64,000 nucleotides of DNA from Nocardia nova NBRC 15556 (GTDB taxonomy: Bacteria; Actinomycetota; Actinomycetes; Mycobacteriales; Mycobacteriaceae), in NCBI RefSeq assembly GCF_001613005.1, contig NZ_BDBN01000012.1, positions 1 through 64,000 on the forward strand. Reading direction: 5' to 3'. The position numbers and the translations under genes were made by a program. The first letter of the stretch is position 1. The number at the start of each line of letters is the position of its first letter. The notes under the pieces were generated by a model. It was given only the letters and a program-made list of their open reading frames with translations, did not search any database and was not told the DNA's origin. Positions 8,814 through 16,615 of the stretch are shown here, piece by piece.

Positions 8814-8889
8814 CCGAATTTTTCGTGCAAACTCGGCCCGATGTGCGAGTTTTCCGCATAAGCGGCGGAGGTTTGCACGAATAGTTCGG
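8814..8889. repeat. 76-bp near-palindromic hairpin element
   Basis: A perfect 11-bp inverted repeat, TTCGTGCAAAC (8822-8832) and GTTTGCACGAA (8871-8881), is flanked by a further CCGAA/TTCGG pair (8814-8818 and 8885-8889) across symmetrical 3-nt loops. The interior holds a small CCGC-ATAA-GCGG hairpin. It begins 6 nt past the stop of the minus-strand gene at 8895, so it may terminate that transcript; its symmetry would also fit a small non-autonomous mobile element. No T-tract is present. Confidence 0.5.
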
Positions 8890-8894
8890 CCACA

Positions 8895-9452
8895 TCAGTC
8901 CACCTCGTCCAGCGCCGACAGTGCTGCGGTCGCCGCGAGCCCGGCCAGGCAGCCGGGGAAGCAATCCCGGTGGATCTCCCACAATCGGCGCGCACAGTCT
9001 CGTTCGAGGTGGGTGGGCTCCCAGGTGCAGTCGTTCACCGGTGGCGGCTCTACGACATACGGTTGCGTCATTCCACGCACCCACAACCGAGGTGGTGCGA
9101 CGGTGGCCAAATCGAAGTCGGCGGTCACGCGTTCGGGCAGATCGTCGATGTGGGCCAGGTCGAACACGAGGATGGCCGCCGCGCCCATCCCCGCCGCGAT
9201 CGCGAGGATGTCGCCGATCGGGTCGCGCATCCCCTCGGGTGGGCGCAATGTGCACAGCCAGCGAAATCCGAGTCGATGAGCGAAACATTGGATTTCGAGG
9301 TCGTGCGCCGCTGCGTCGGGACCCGAGATCTCTGTACGTACCAGCCCGACAGCTTTGCTGCGCGCGACGGACATCACTGCCAGCGCACCGGCGACCTTCC
9401 GCAGCGCCGCCAGCGATTCCGCCTCTTCACCGGTTGCGCTCCAGCCCGTCAT
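8895..9452 (-). CDS. Hypothetical protein with a resolvase-like N-terminal fold
   Basis: 185 residues from the ATG at 9452, which has AAGGA about 9 nt upstream. No signal peptide or membrane helix. The segment AVGLVRTEISG followed by a helix (DLEIQCFAHRLGFRW) and a second strand/helix unit (AAILVFDLAHIDDLP) resembles the Rossmann-like catalytic domain of serine recombinases, but no catalytic Ser-x-x-Gln motif is present, so it is not an active recombinase. Proteins of this general kind are frequent in Nocardia and Rhodococcus and have no known function. A Trp/Cys-rich C-terminus (ERDCARRLWEIHRDC) is distinctive. Confidence 0.55.
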   Translation of the reverse strand: MTGWSATGEEAESLAALRKVAGALAVMSVARSKAVGLVRTEISGPDAAAHDLEIQCFAHRLGFRWLCTLRPPEGMRDPIGDILAIAAGMGAAAILVFDLAHIDDLPERVTADFDLATVAPPRLWVRGMTQPYVVEPPPVNDCTWEPTHLERDCARRLWEIHRDCFPGCLAGLAATAALSALDEVD

Positions 9453-9607
9453 GTCCCGGTCCTTCGCGATCGACGTTCGAACAGCAGCCCGTCCGACACG
9501 GCCGGGAAGGCGCCGGCGAGGACCCTCGTCCGGTGCGGATCTCGCGCCGTGATCAGGCGAGCATGCGGCGACTTCGGATGCAGCGCCTCGCATCGGGTTC
9601 GCATCTT

Positions 9608-9955
9608 TCACCGAAGGTTCTCCCCTCCTGTCACCGGTGCGCAGCCGGCCGAGGCGGCTATGTCTACCCAGTAATCACGCTTGACGTTGTCCCACAATTG
9701 ATTCCACTTCGGATACAGTTCACGCGCCTGAGCGAGGTCCGTACCGGGCGCGAACGTCGCAACCTGCCGCGGTCGCGCGTCCGCATCGAGCACGGCCGTT
9801 ATCTCGATGCGGCCGAGAGGATTTCGCGTCGATCGCCATACCGCACGCAATCCGTCGGCCTCGGTGATACGCTCGCCAACTGCCGCGTGATCTCGTCCGT
9901 GTGTGCGTGCCAACGAATCCTCCAACTCGGGCCGTTCCACTCGATCTGCTGTCAT
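9608..9955 (-). CDS. Hypothetical protein
   Basis: 115 residues from the ATG at 9955; the open frame continues upstream without protein-like composition. Acidic, soluble, with a predicted beta strand pair (GRIEITAVLDADARPRQ) and a C-terminal aromatic helix ELYPKWNQLWDNVKRDYWV. I do not recognise the family. It lies divergent from the XRE-DUF5753 regulator at 10167 and 155 nt upstream of the 8895-9452 gene in the same direction, so those two may be co-transcribed. Confidence 0.5.
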   Translation of the reverse strand: MTADRVERPELEDSLARTHGRDHAAVGERITEADGLRAVWRSTRNPLGRIEITAVLDADARPRQVATFAPGTDLAQARELYPKWNQLWDNVKRDYWVDIAASAGCAPVTGGENLR

Positions 9956-10166
9956 CACTGCGATGCCTCGGTTCGATGGGAGGGGCCGACGGCTGTGCAG
10001 CAGGCTCGGCCCCAAATGCGTTCCCAGCACAGTGAATTGACGGCGAGCCCACAAGCAACGATGGATATTCCGCTCCGATTCATCAGAAGTCCAAGCTCGT
10101 CGTCCCAGAACCCCGCGGCGCCCATCCACAACCCCGGATCGCCGCATCCAAAGGAGGCAGCTCGTC

Positions 10167-11045
10167 ATGGTGGATATCAGTTCGACGCTCCCCCGCCGTC
10201 AGCTCGGACGGTATCTGCGGGAGCTCCGTCAGGAATCCGGACTGACGATCGCGGAACTCGCGCGCCGCATCGAACGCGGCGCCACGACGGTCCAGCGGCT
10301 CGAGACCGGCACCGCCGACCGGATCCGGTTGTGGGACGTCGACGCGATCTGCCAAGTCTGCGGCGCCGACGAGACGACAACCGAGGCGCTCAAAGGGCTT
10401 GCCCAGCAGGGGAACAGCAAGAGCTGGTGGCATCAGTACGGAGATCTGATACCGGTCAGCTTCGACGTCTACATGGGCCTGGAAGCAGCTGCCGCGAAGC
10501 TGATTTCATTCCAAGAACTCATACCTGGGCTGCTTCAGACACCCGACTACGCGCGAACCGTCACCCGGCAGGCGCATCCGTCGGAATCGGACGGCGAAAT
10601 CGCCCGTCGGGTCGAGATGCGGGTGCGTCGCCAAGTTTTGCTGACCAAGAAGTCGGATCCCGTACCGGCCGACATCATCCTCGACGAGTCGGCGCTGCAC
10701 AGGGTCATCGGGAACCGGCGAATCATGGATGCACAACTGCGCTACCTCGCCGATGCCGGAACTCGACCCAATATCCGAATCCGAGTTCTGCCCTTCGCCG
10801 CCGGCCTCCCGCTGGGTGACTTGACCGGTCCTTTCACGATCCTGAGCTTCGGAGAGTCCGGTGACGGCCGCCCGGTCGAACCTCCCGTCGTATATGCCGA
10901 GGGTTATACGGGAGCGATGTACTTCGACGATACAGATCTCGTGCAGCGGTATCGCACTGCGCACGCGGCCCTTGGACAGGTAGCGTTGAACGAGCAGGAC
11001 AGCAGAAAATTGCTGCGGGACAAGGCAAGGGAGTTCGCGAAGTGA
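10167..11045 (+). CDS. XRE-family regulator with DUF5753 domain (Scr1-like)
   Basis: 292 residues starting at ATG with AAAGGAGG 9 nt upstream. An N-terminal helix-turn-helix (residues about 10-65: LGRYLRELRQESGLTIAELA, then ERGATTVQRLETG) is followed by the DUF5753 domain, marked by FQELIPGLLQTPDYAR and RQVLLTKKSDP. This architecture is very abundant in Streptomyces and Nocardia, where the gene is usually followed by a DUF397 gene, exactly as here (4-nt GTGA overlap). By analogy with the Streptomyces Scr1/Scr2 pair, the protein binds DNA and the DUF397 product modulates it. Targets are unknown. Confidence 0.88.
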   Translation: MVDISSTLPRRQLGRYLRELRQESGLTIAELARRIERGATTVQRLETGTADRIRLWDVDAICQVCGADETTTEALKGLAQQGNSKSWWHQYGDLIPVSFDVYMGLEAAAAKLISFQELIPGLLQTPDYARTVTRQAHPSESDGEIARRVEMRVRRQVLLTKKSDPVPADIILDESALHRVIGNRRIMDAQLRYLADAGTRPNIRIRVLPFAAGLPLGDLTGPFTILSFGESGDGRPVEPPVVYAEGYTGAMYFDDTDLVQRYRTAHAALGQVALNEQDSRKLLRDKAREFAK

Positions 11046-11254
11046 GCGCTGATCTATCCACGGCTCGCTGGTTCAAGAGCAGCCACAGCGGCGGCAGCCA
11101 GGACTGCGTCGAGGTCGCCTTCCTCGCCGACGGCATGATCGGTGTGCGCGACTCCAAGAATCCGACAGGACCCGCACTCGCCTTCGCGCCAGCGGACTGG
11201 GATGCCTTCACCGCCGCCGTAGAACACGGCAGGCTCACCGATCCGACTGCCTAG
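11042..11254 (+). CDS. DUF397 protein, partner of the XRE regulator
   Basis: 70 residues beginning at a GTG that overlaps the preceding stop. It has the DUF397 signature: WFKSSHSGGSQDCVEVAF, then VRDSKNPTGPALAFAPADW. The family takes its shape from small actinobacterial regulators paired with XRE-DUF5753 proteins. Its start/stop overlap makes translational coupling very likely. Confidence 0.88.
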   Translation: MSADLSTARWFKSSHSGGSQDCVEVAFLADGMIGVRDSKNPTGPALAFAPADWDAFTAAVEHGRLTDPTA

Positions 11255-11459
11255 CGGCCCCGCCGCGCATATTCGCAATCCCGTCACCGGCCACCGATTG
11301 TCACGCGTCTCGTAGGTCACGACCCCATGAGACGCGTGCCGATCGACACCGGAGATGCGAAACGCTCCCGAATCCGCGCTGCGCGCAAACCAACACCGGG
11401 ACACCGAGCGTTCTCAGGCGGCTTCTTCGTGAAGCTGTAGCCGGAACAGCCCTCGCGAA

Positions 11460-11651
11460 ATGCTCTCTACGCCCGGGTTCCAACTCGCTTACACGCTCAT
11501 CCCCGAAGTGAAGCCTCCGGACCCCGGCATCACCGTGCTGCACTGCGCCAACTACGTCCTGGCCGGTGCCTGGTCCCCCACCGACGCCGGTGCGGCGACC
11601 GTCAATCACCCGTTCCCGATCAATATCCCCTGGTCCGACCTGGAGTTCTGA
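11460..11651 (+). pseudogene. C-terminal relic of a Uma2-like gene
   Basis: A frame of 63 codons ends ANYVLAGAWSPTDAG....HPFPINIPWSDLEF. It aligns residue by residue with the protein tail at 2-124 (ANYLLAGEWSPADSEG...FPFPIVIGWRELEY). A stop codon interrupts the frame ten codons upstream of the ATG, and the rest of the family domain is absent between the DUF397 gene and this point. It is therefore best read as a decayed or truncated paralogue rather than a working gene. Confidence 0.45.
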
Positions 11652-11676
11652 GCCGATTGCGGCCGCGGGGACCTGA

Positions 11677-12060
11677 CTACCCCTCGGGATAGAAGAGGAA
11701 CAGGGTGCACCCCGTCTCGCTCGCCGGAACATGCCAGCTTCCCGCCGGGGCGTGGATGAAGGTGCCTGCCGGATAGTCGCGCGCGCCGTCGTTGAAGGTG
11801 CCGGTCAGGACGTAGACCTCCTCGGGTCCGGGTCCGTGCACGTCGCGGCGGGGCCAGGAGGTGCCGGGGTCCATTTCCAGGACGTGGGCGTGGGCGCCGT
11901 TGTCGCCTTTCCACAGTTGGCGTTGCCGGATGCCCGGGAAGAGTTCGCGGCTGGGGGCTTCGGCGAGGTTTGACCAGGTGTAGCCGGGTTGGGCCAGGAT
12001 CTCGGGGTTCATAGCTGCCACGGTGCCGGATGCCGATGGGTCCTCGACAGTGTCTGACAT
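11677..12060 (-). CDS. Small cupin-domain protein
   Basis: 127 residues forming a single cupin barrel. Motif 1 is DVHGPGPEEVYVLTGTFND (metal-binding His and Glu) and motif 2 is GTFIHAPAGSWHVP. Single-domain cupins of this sort bind a divalent metal and may be dioxygenases, isomerases or sensors. The start is uncertain: ATG at 12060 leaves only 24 nt to the divergent GlxA-type gene, whereas ATG at 12012 would leave room for promoters; neither has a clear ribosome site. Divergence from a GlxA-type regulator suggests that regulator controls it. Confidence 0.78.
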   Translation of the reverse strand: MSDTVEDPSASGTVAAMNPEILAQPGYTWSNLAEAPSRELFPGIRQRQLWKGDNGAHAHVLEMDPGTSWPRRDVHGPGPEEVYVLTGTFNDGARDYPAGTFIHAPAGSWHVPASETGCTLFLFYPEG

Positions 12061-12084
12061 GACGTTGAGGGGTACATTCTTGCC

Positions 12085-13035
12085 ATGCATCGTGTGGTGG
12101 CGTTGGTGCGGCCGGTGCAGTCGACGTTCGAACTCGGTTGTGCCGTGGAGGTTTTCGGTACCCCCAGAGAAGGGGTGCCGCAGCACTACGGGTTCGAGGT
12201 GTGCACGGAGGCGCCGGGTGCGGTGCCTACGACTGCGGGCTATGCGATATCGGTGACTCGGGGGCTGGCGGCGCTGGACTCGGCGGATACCGTGATCATT
12301 CCGGGATGGTTGCCGGTGGAGACGCCCCTGTCGGGTGCGGTGCGGCGGGCGCTGGTTCGCGCGCATGGCCGTGGGGCGCGGCTGGTGACGATCTGTTCCG
12401 GGGTGTTCGCGTTGGCGCGGACCGGACTGTTGGACGGGCGTTCGGCGACGACGCACTGGGCGCGGGCCGGGCAATTGGCGCGGGAGTTTCCGCGGGTTCG
12501 GGTGGAGCCGGACCGGCTGTATGTGGACCATGGCGATGTGGCCACGAGTGCGGGGGCGGGTGCGGGAATCGACCTGTGCCTGCACCTGGTTCGCACGGAT
12601 CATGGCGCCGCGCATGCCGCACTGATCGCGCGGCACATGGTCATGCCGCCACATCGCGATGGCGGTCAGGTTCAGTACGCGCCGCCGTCGCCGGTCGAGG
12701 ACGGATTCGACGGCTTGTTGCAATGGGCGGAGGCGCGGCTCGAGACTTCGCTGTCGGTGGCCGATATGGCCGCGCATATCAACGTGTCCCCGCGGACGCT
12801 GGCGCGCCGGTTCGCCGATCAGCTCGGTGCCAGTCCGGGTGGGTGGTTGCTGGAACGCCGGGTGGCGCGGGCGCGAGTTCTGTTGGAGGACACGGACTTA
12901 CCGGTCGATGCCATCGCCGTCCGGGTAGGGCTGGGCTCGGCGGTCAATCTGCGCCGCCGATTCCGCGACCAGGTCGGCACCACCCCGGGCGCGTATCGGC
13001 GCGCGTTCCGCACACCGACCGCCGGCACCGCGTAG
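12085..13035 (+). CDS. GlxA-type regulator (DJ-1/PfpI domain plus AraC HTH)
   Basis: 316 residues. Residues 1-170 are a DJ-1/PfpI-like class I glutamine-amidotransferase fold with the nucleophile-elbow motif TICSGVFALARTGLL (Cys near 109). Residues about 215-310 are an AraC-type double helix-turn-helix: SVADMAAHINVSPRTLARRF and the second unit DAIAVRVGLGSAVNLRRRF. These proteins are transcriptional activators sensing small metabolites. The gene is divergent from the cupin gene and converges with the P450 operon. Confidence 0.88.
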   Translation: MHRVVALVRPVQSTFELGCAVEVFGTPREGVPQHYGFEVCTEAPGAVPTTAGYAISVTRGLAALDSADTVIIPGWLPVETPLSGAVRRALVRAHGRGARLVTICSGVFALARTGLLDGRSATTHWARAGQLAREFPRVRVEPDRLYVDHGDVATSAGAGAGIDLCLHLVRTDHGAAHAALIARHMVMPPHRDGGQVQYAPPSPVEDGFDGLLQWAEARLETSLSVADMAAHINVSPRTLARRFADQLGASPGGWLLERRVARARVLLEDTDLPVDAIAVRVGLGSAVNLRRRFRDQVGTTPGAYRRAFRTPTAGTA

Positions 13036-13167
13036 ATATCGCCTCTCGCACAGGCAGTCTCCGGCGGTACGTCAGCACCCGGCAGGCTTACGCCAGTTCG
13101 CGCAGCGTCTGCAGGACTCCGGCCGGCCGGTTTCGACTGCCCGCGGCCATCTTTCGATCGGCTGCGA

Positions 13168-14415
13168 TCAGAATTCGTGCGCCGTCCGGTGAACCGGAAT
13201 TTCGCGATGCCCATTGGTGACGATGCTCGGAATCGGCCGCAGCTCAGCAGGATCCATCGCGAGTTCCATATCGGGGAACTGCGTGAACAGAGCAGGGAGC
13301 GCTATCGTCGCCTCGAGCCGCGCCAGCGGCGCCCCCAGGCAATGATGCACCCCGTACCCGAATGCGAGGTGTTCTTTCGACGGCCGCCCGGCATCGAACG
13401 CATCGGCGTTGTCGCCGTGCAGTTTCCGATCACGCCCCGCACCGGCCAGGGACGCGATGATCACATCTCCCCGGTTGATCCGCACGCCGCCGGGATCACC
13501 GGCGATGTCGATGTCTTCCACCGCGAATCGCATCGGCATATGCGCCAGCGGCGCATTCCATCGAAGCCCTTCTTCGACCACCTCCGCCCACGGAATCTGT
13601 TCGGCGAGAGCGGCCTTCCGCTGTTCCGGATGGGTGAGCAGGCCGATAATGCTGTGGTCCAGTAGATTCGCGGTGGTTTCGTGGCCGGCGGTGATGATCA
13701 GCAGCAGCGTGTCACGCAACTCCTGTTCGTCGAGCCGTGATCCGTCCGCGTCGTCGTGGGCGTTCATCAGAACCGTCGTGAGGTCGTCGCCCGGGTTCTC
13801 ACGCTTGTGCCGCAACAGTTCCTCCATGAGGACGAACAGTGCCCCGAAGTGCGCACCGACCTCGGCGGGGTCGAGGCTGGTATCGAGAATTCCGTCCGCG
13901 TGGATGCGCAGTTGATCATCCATCCCGGCCGGAACGCCCATCAGTTCGCCGATGACGCGAATCGGCAACGCGGTGGCGAAACCCGCACGCAGATCAACGA
14001 TTTCGCCGTCGGTGACAGCGGACAATTCGTCGAGCAGTTCGGTGACGAACGCTTCGATCCGCGGCCTGAGTGCCTGGGTGCGTTTGTTCGTGAACGCCGG
14101 TGCCACGAGTTTGCGCAGCCGCTGATGCTGCTCGCCGTAGGTGGTGAGCATATTTCTCGCCGCCACCCACGGAAACATCACCCAGTCCGGGCCGATCTCA
14201 CCGTCGATGAACCGCGGCCAGTGCTGATGTGCGTCCTTGGAGACACGCGAATCGGTGAGCAGCTGCCTGAGCACGGTGGCGTCGGTGACCGACCAGGCCG
14301 GCACGCCGCCGGGCAGCACCACCTGGGCGACCGGGCCGCGAGCGCGAATACGGGCCAGCTCGCCCTGGATGTCGGCGGCGCTGGGATCCAGCACCAGCGG
14401 CTGCGTATCTGTCAT
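13168..14415 (-). CDS. Canonical cytochrome P450 (CYP105/CYP107-like class)
   Basis: 415 residues with all hallmarks of an actinobacterial class I P450: I-helix LLIITAGHETTANLL, K-helix VVEEGLRW (intact ExxR), and haem loop HLAFGYGVHHCLGAPLARLE with the Cys near residue 357. The start at 14415 is chosen because GGAGGG lies 4-5 nt upstream; that ribosome site sits just after the stop of the upstream P450 gene, so translation of the two is coupled. Such enzymes hydroxylate steroids, macrolides, terpenes and similar compounds using a ferredoxin; no ferredoxin gene adjoins it. Confidence 0.88.
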   Translation of the reverse strand: MTDTQPLVLDPSAADIQGELARIRARGPVAQVVLPGGVPAWSVTDATVLRQLLTDSRVSKDAHQHWPRFIDGEIGPDWVMFPWVAARNMLTTYGEQHQRLRKLVAPAFTNKRTQALRPRIEAFVTELLDELSAVTDGEIVDLRAGFATALPIRVIGELMGVPAGMDDQLRIHADGILDTSLDPAEVGAHFGALFVLMEELLRHKRENPGDDLTTVLMNAHDDADGSRLDEQELRDTLLLIITAGHETTANLLDHSIIGLLTHPEQRKAALAEQIPWAEVVEEGLRWNAPLAHMPMRFAVEDIDIAGDPGGVRINRGDVIIASLAGAGRDRKLHGDNADAFDAGRPSKEHLAFGYGVHHCLGAPLARLEATIALPALFTQFPDMELAMDPAELRPIPSIVTNGHREIPVHRTAHEF

Positions 14416-14426
14416 CGGACCCTCCA

Positions 14427-15680
14427 TCAGGTGAGACGCATCGGCGGGCATGCGGGAAACACCACCGGCAGGGCTGCCAAGGCGCGGTGAAACTGCCCGG
14501 TCCTCCAACTTAGTTGCTGCGCAGGAACTTCCGGGCGAATATCCGGAAGCGCATCGAGTAGCAGGTCGACGGCATGCCGCGCGATCGTCTGCGCGAGCTG
14601 CTGCGCCGGGCACGAGTGCGGGCCGACTCCCCACGCCAGGTGAGACCGGTTTCCGCGCCGGTCACCGCCGACGATACGCGGATCGGTGTTGCATGCCGCC
14701 AAGCTGACGACCACCGGCTGATCGGCGGGCAACCACACGTCGCCGATGAGTTGCGGCTGTCTGGGATACGTCATGCAGAAATTGGCCAGCGGCGGGTCCG
14801 CGAACAGCACCTCGTCGATGGCATCGCGGGTGTCCATGGCGCCGCTGAGCACGTTGCCGCCGTACTCTTCGTCGGCCATCAACAGCAGCAGGGTGTTCAG
14901 GATCAGATTGCAGGTCGGTTCCGTGCCCGCCGAGAACAACAACGCGGCCTGGTTCACCATCTCCATGGGGTCGAGGCCCTCGGGGTGGGTCAGCAGTCGC
15001 GAGGTCAGGTCGTCGCCGGGGCGCTCGCGCTTCTGCTCGACCACCGCGAGCAGCGCCTCGATGAACCGCTGCTGACCTTCTTCGGCGCCGACCCCGTCCA
15101 GCATCGCGGCCATCCCCTGGTAGGCCGCCGATGCGGCGTCTTCGGGGAAGCCCATCAGCTCACTGAGAACCCGGAAGGTCAGCGGGAAGGCGTAATCCAT
15201 CCGCAGATCGGCGGTGCCGCGCTCGCAGAAGGAGTTGACGAGAGCGTCGGCCGCGCGTGCGACCGCGCCGTGCACCTTGTGCAGGTTGACGGTGTCCAGC
15301 GCGTCGGTGATCGTGCGCCGGTAGCGGGCATGTTCCGCGCCCGCGGTGCGCAGGGCGTTCTGGCGATAGCCGAGCATCGGGGTCACCGGGCAGTCCGGCG
15401 GAGCGTTCTTCTCCCACCGGCGCGGATCGGCGGGAAAGCGAGCCTCGTCGTTCAAAATTTGCAGCGCTGCTTGATATTCGATCACCAGTGTGGCCGGCAC
15501 ACCGGGCGCCAACTCGATCGGCACCAGCGGCCCACGGCTGCGCATGGATTCGTAGGCGCGGTGCGGGTCGGCCGCGAATTCGGTGGTGTCCAACCGGATC
15601 TGTGGTTCGGCGGAATGCGCCGGAGAACCGTGATCGGCCGGCCGGGCGCTGCTACGTACCGCGTCTGCGTCGTTCAGCAT
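14427..15680 (-). CDS. Second atypical P450 lacking the ExxR arginine (CYP157-like)
   Basis: 417 residues, paralogous to the P450 at 7254-8519. The haem loop is SHLAWGVGPHSCPAQQLA (Cys near 357); the I-helix is LLFSAGTEPTCNLIL; the K-helix region reads DEVLFADPPLANF, so the ExxR arginine is absent again. It directly precedes, and is translationally coupled to, a canonical P450, the arrangement reported for CYP157 next to CYP154 in Streptomyces conservons, but no conservon partner (histidine kinase, roadblock, DUF742, GTPase) is here. Whether it is catalytically active is unclear. Confidence 0.82.
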   Translation of the reverse strand: MLNDADAVRSSARPADHGSPAHSAEPQIRLDTTEFAADPHRAYESMRSRGPLVPIELAPGVPATLVIEYQAALQILNDEARFPADPRRWEKNAPPDCPVTPMLGYRQNALRTAGAEHARYRRTITDALDTVNLHKVHGAVARAADALVNSFCERGTADLRMDYAFPLTFRVLSELMGFPEDAASAAYQGMAAMLDGVGAEEGQQRFIEALLAVVEQKRERPGDDLTSRLLTHPEGLDPMEMVNQAALLFSAGTEPTCNLILNTLLLLMADEEYGGNVLSGAMDTRDAIDEVLFADPPLANFCMTYPRQPQLIGDVWLPADQPVVVSLAACNTDPRIVGGDRRGNRSHLAWGVGPHSCPAQQLAQTIARHAVDLLLDALPDIRPEVPAQQLSWRTGQFHRALAALPVVFPACPPMRLT

Positions 15681-15851
15681 GCGTCCCCCGCGCGAGATGT
15701 TGCGTGTCCTGTCCGATGTCCTGCGAGATTGCCTGCCATTCGTTGTATGGGCACGGCCGACACCCTAGCGGAAACCGTTGTAATTCAATGTTTTTGACAA
15801 AACAGACAGCACGGTAGTTTGTTGCGTGCAGGTTGCTGCGGCGAGCTCCCG

Positions 15852-16586
15852 TCACTTCCCCTCGTCCGGCTCCCGCATCAGCTCGGCGAGCCGATCCCAC
15901 GCCGGGGACGTCGCGCCCGGCTGCGACCGGACCGCCAGCTGGGCAATGGTCGCATCGTGGTCCGGGACGACGGTCGTCGCATTGTCCCTGCGCACGAACC
16001 ACTCTCGCGTCCGCGCCGCCAGCTCGGGCAGGCGCGGGTCCGCCGGGGAACAATCGTAGACCGCGTCGTAGTCGAGATAGATGGCGCGGAATTCGGCATC
16101 GTCGAGCAGTCTGCGCTTTTCGGCGATCCATGCGGCGGCCGCGGTGGGCGATGCGGTCTGCATGAGGATCCAACCATCGCGTTCGAGTTGGATCTGGCGT
16201 TCGCTGACGCCGAGTTCGCGCAATTCATCGAGGTGGTCGGCGACGTCCGCGGACACATAGAGGCGGTCCCCGCCGCGCAGCTGGGTGAGTTGCTCCCGGG
16301 TTCGCCGCAGCTGCTCGATGCGTTGTTCGAGGTCGTGGTCGATCTCGGTGAGGGCCGCCGCGAGGGCGCCGGGGTCGGCGTCGAGCAGATCCTTGACGCG
16401 GGCCAGCGGCACCCCGGCGTGGGCCAGTGTTCTGATCTTGACCAGGTCGATGGCGTGCTGCGCGGTGTAGCGGCGGTAGCCGGAGGCGTCGCGGTCGGGT
16501 TCGGCGAGCAGGCCGCGCTGGTGATAGTGGCGCACGGCCTTGACGGTCACCCCCGCATAGTCCGCGAGCTGTCCGATCGTGAGCAT
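15852..16586 (-). CDS. MerR-family regulator with a TipAS-like ligand region
   Basis: 244 residues from ATG 16586 (GGAAGG 8 nt upstream). The N-terminal MerR winged helix is clear: MLTIGQLADYAGVTVKAVRH and RDASGYRRYTAQHAIDL. A dimerisation coiled coil follows (HDLEQRIEQLRRTREQL) and the C-terminal 120 residues are a helical effector domain without conserved cysteines, arguing for an organic ligand rather than metal. It lies 29 nt downstream of the serine hydrolase gene, in the same direction, and an MerR-like operator sits in front of that gene. Confidence 0.83.
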   Translation of the reverse strand: MLTIGQLADYAGVTVKAVRHYHQRGLLAEPDRDASGYRRYTAQHAIDLVKIRTLAHAGVPLARVKDLLDADPGALAAALTEIDHDLEQRIEQLRRTREQLTQLRGGDRLYVSADVADHLDELRELGVSERQIQLERDGWILMQTASPTAAAAWIAEKRRLLDDAEFRAIYLDYDAVYDCSPADPRLPELAARTREWFVRRDNATTVVPDHDATIAQLAVRSQPGATSPAWDRLAELMREPDEGK

Positions 16587-16615
16587 AGGAGACATCCTTC
16601 CGCGCGCCGGGACGA

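Noticed and set aside
12061..12777. N-terminal extension of the cupin frame
   Set aside because: Overlaps the GlxA-type gene on the other strand and has Arg/Pro-rich shadow composition; the real start is at 12060 or 12012.
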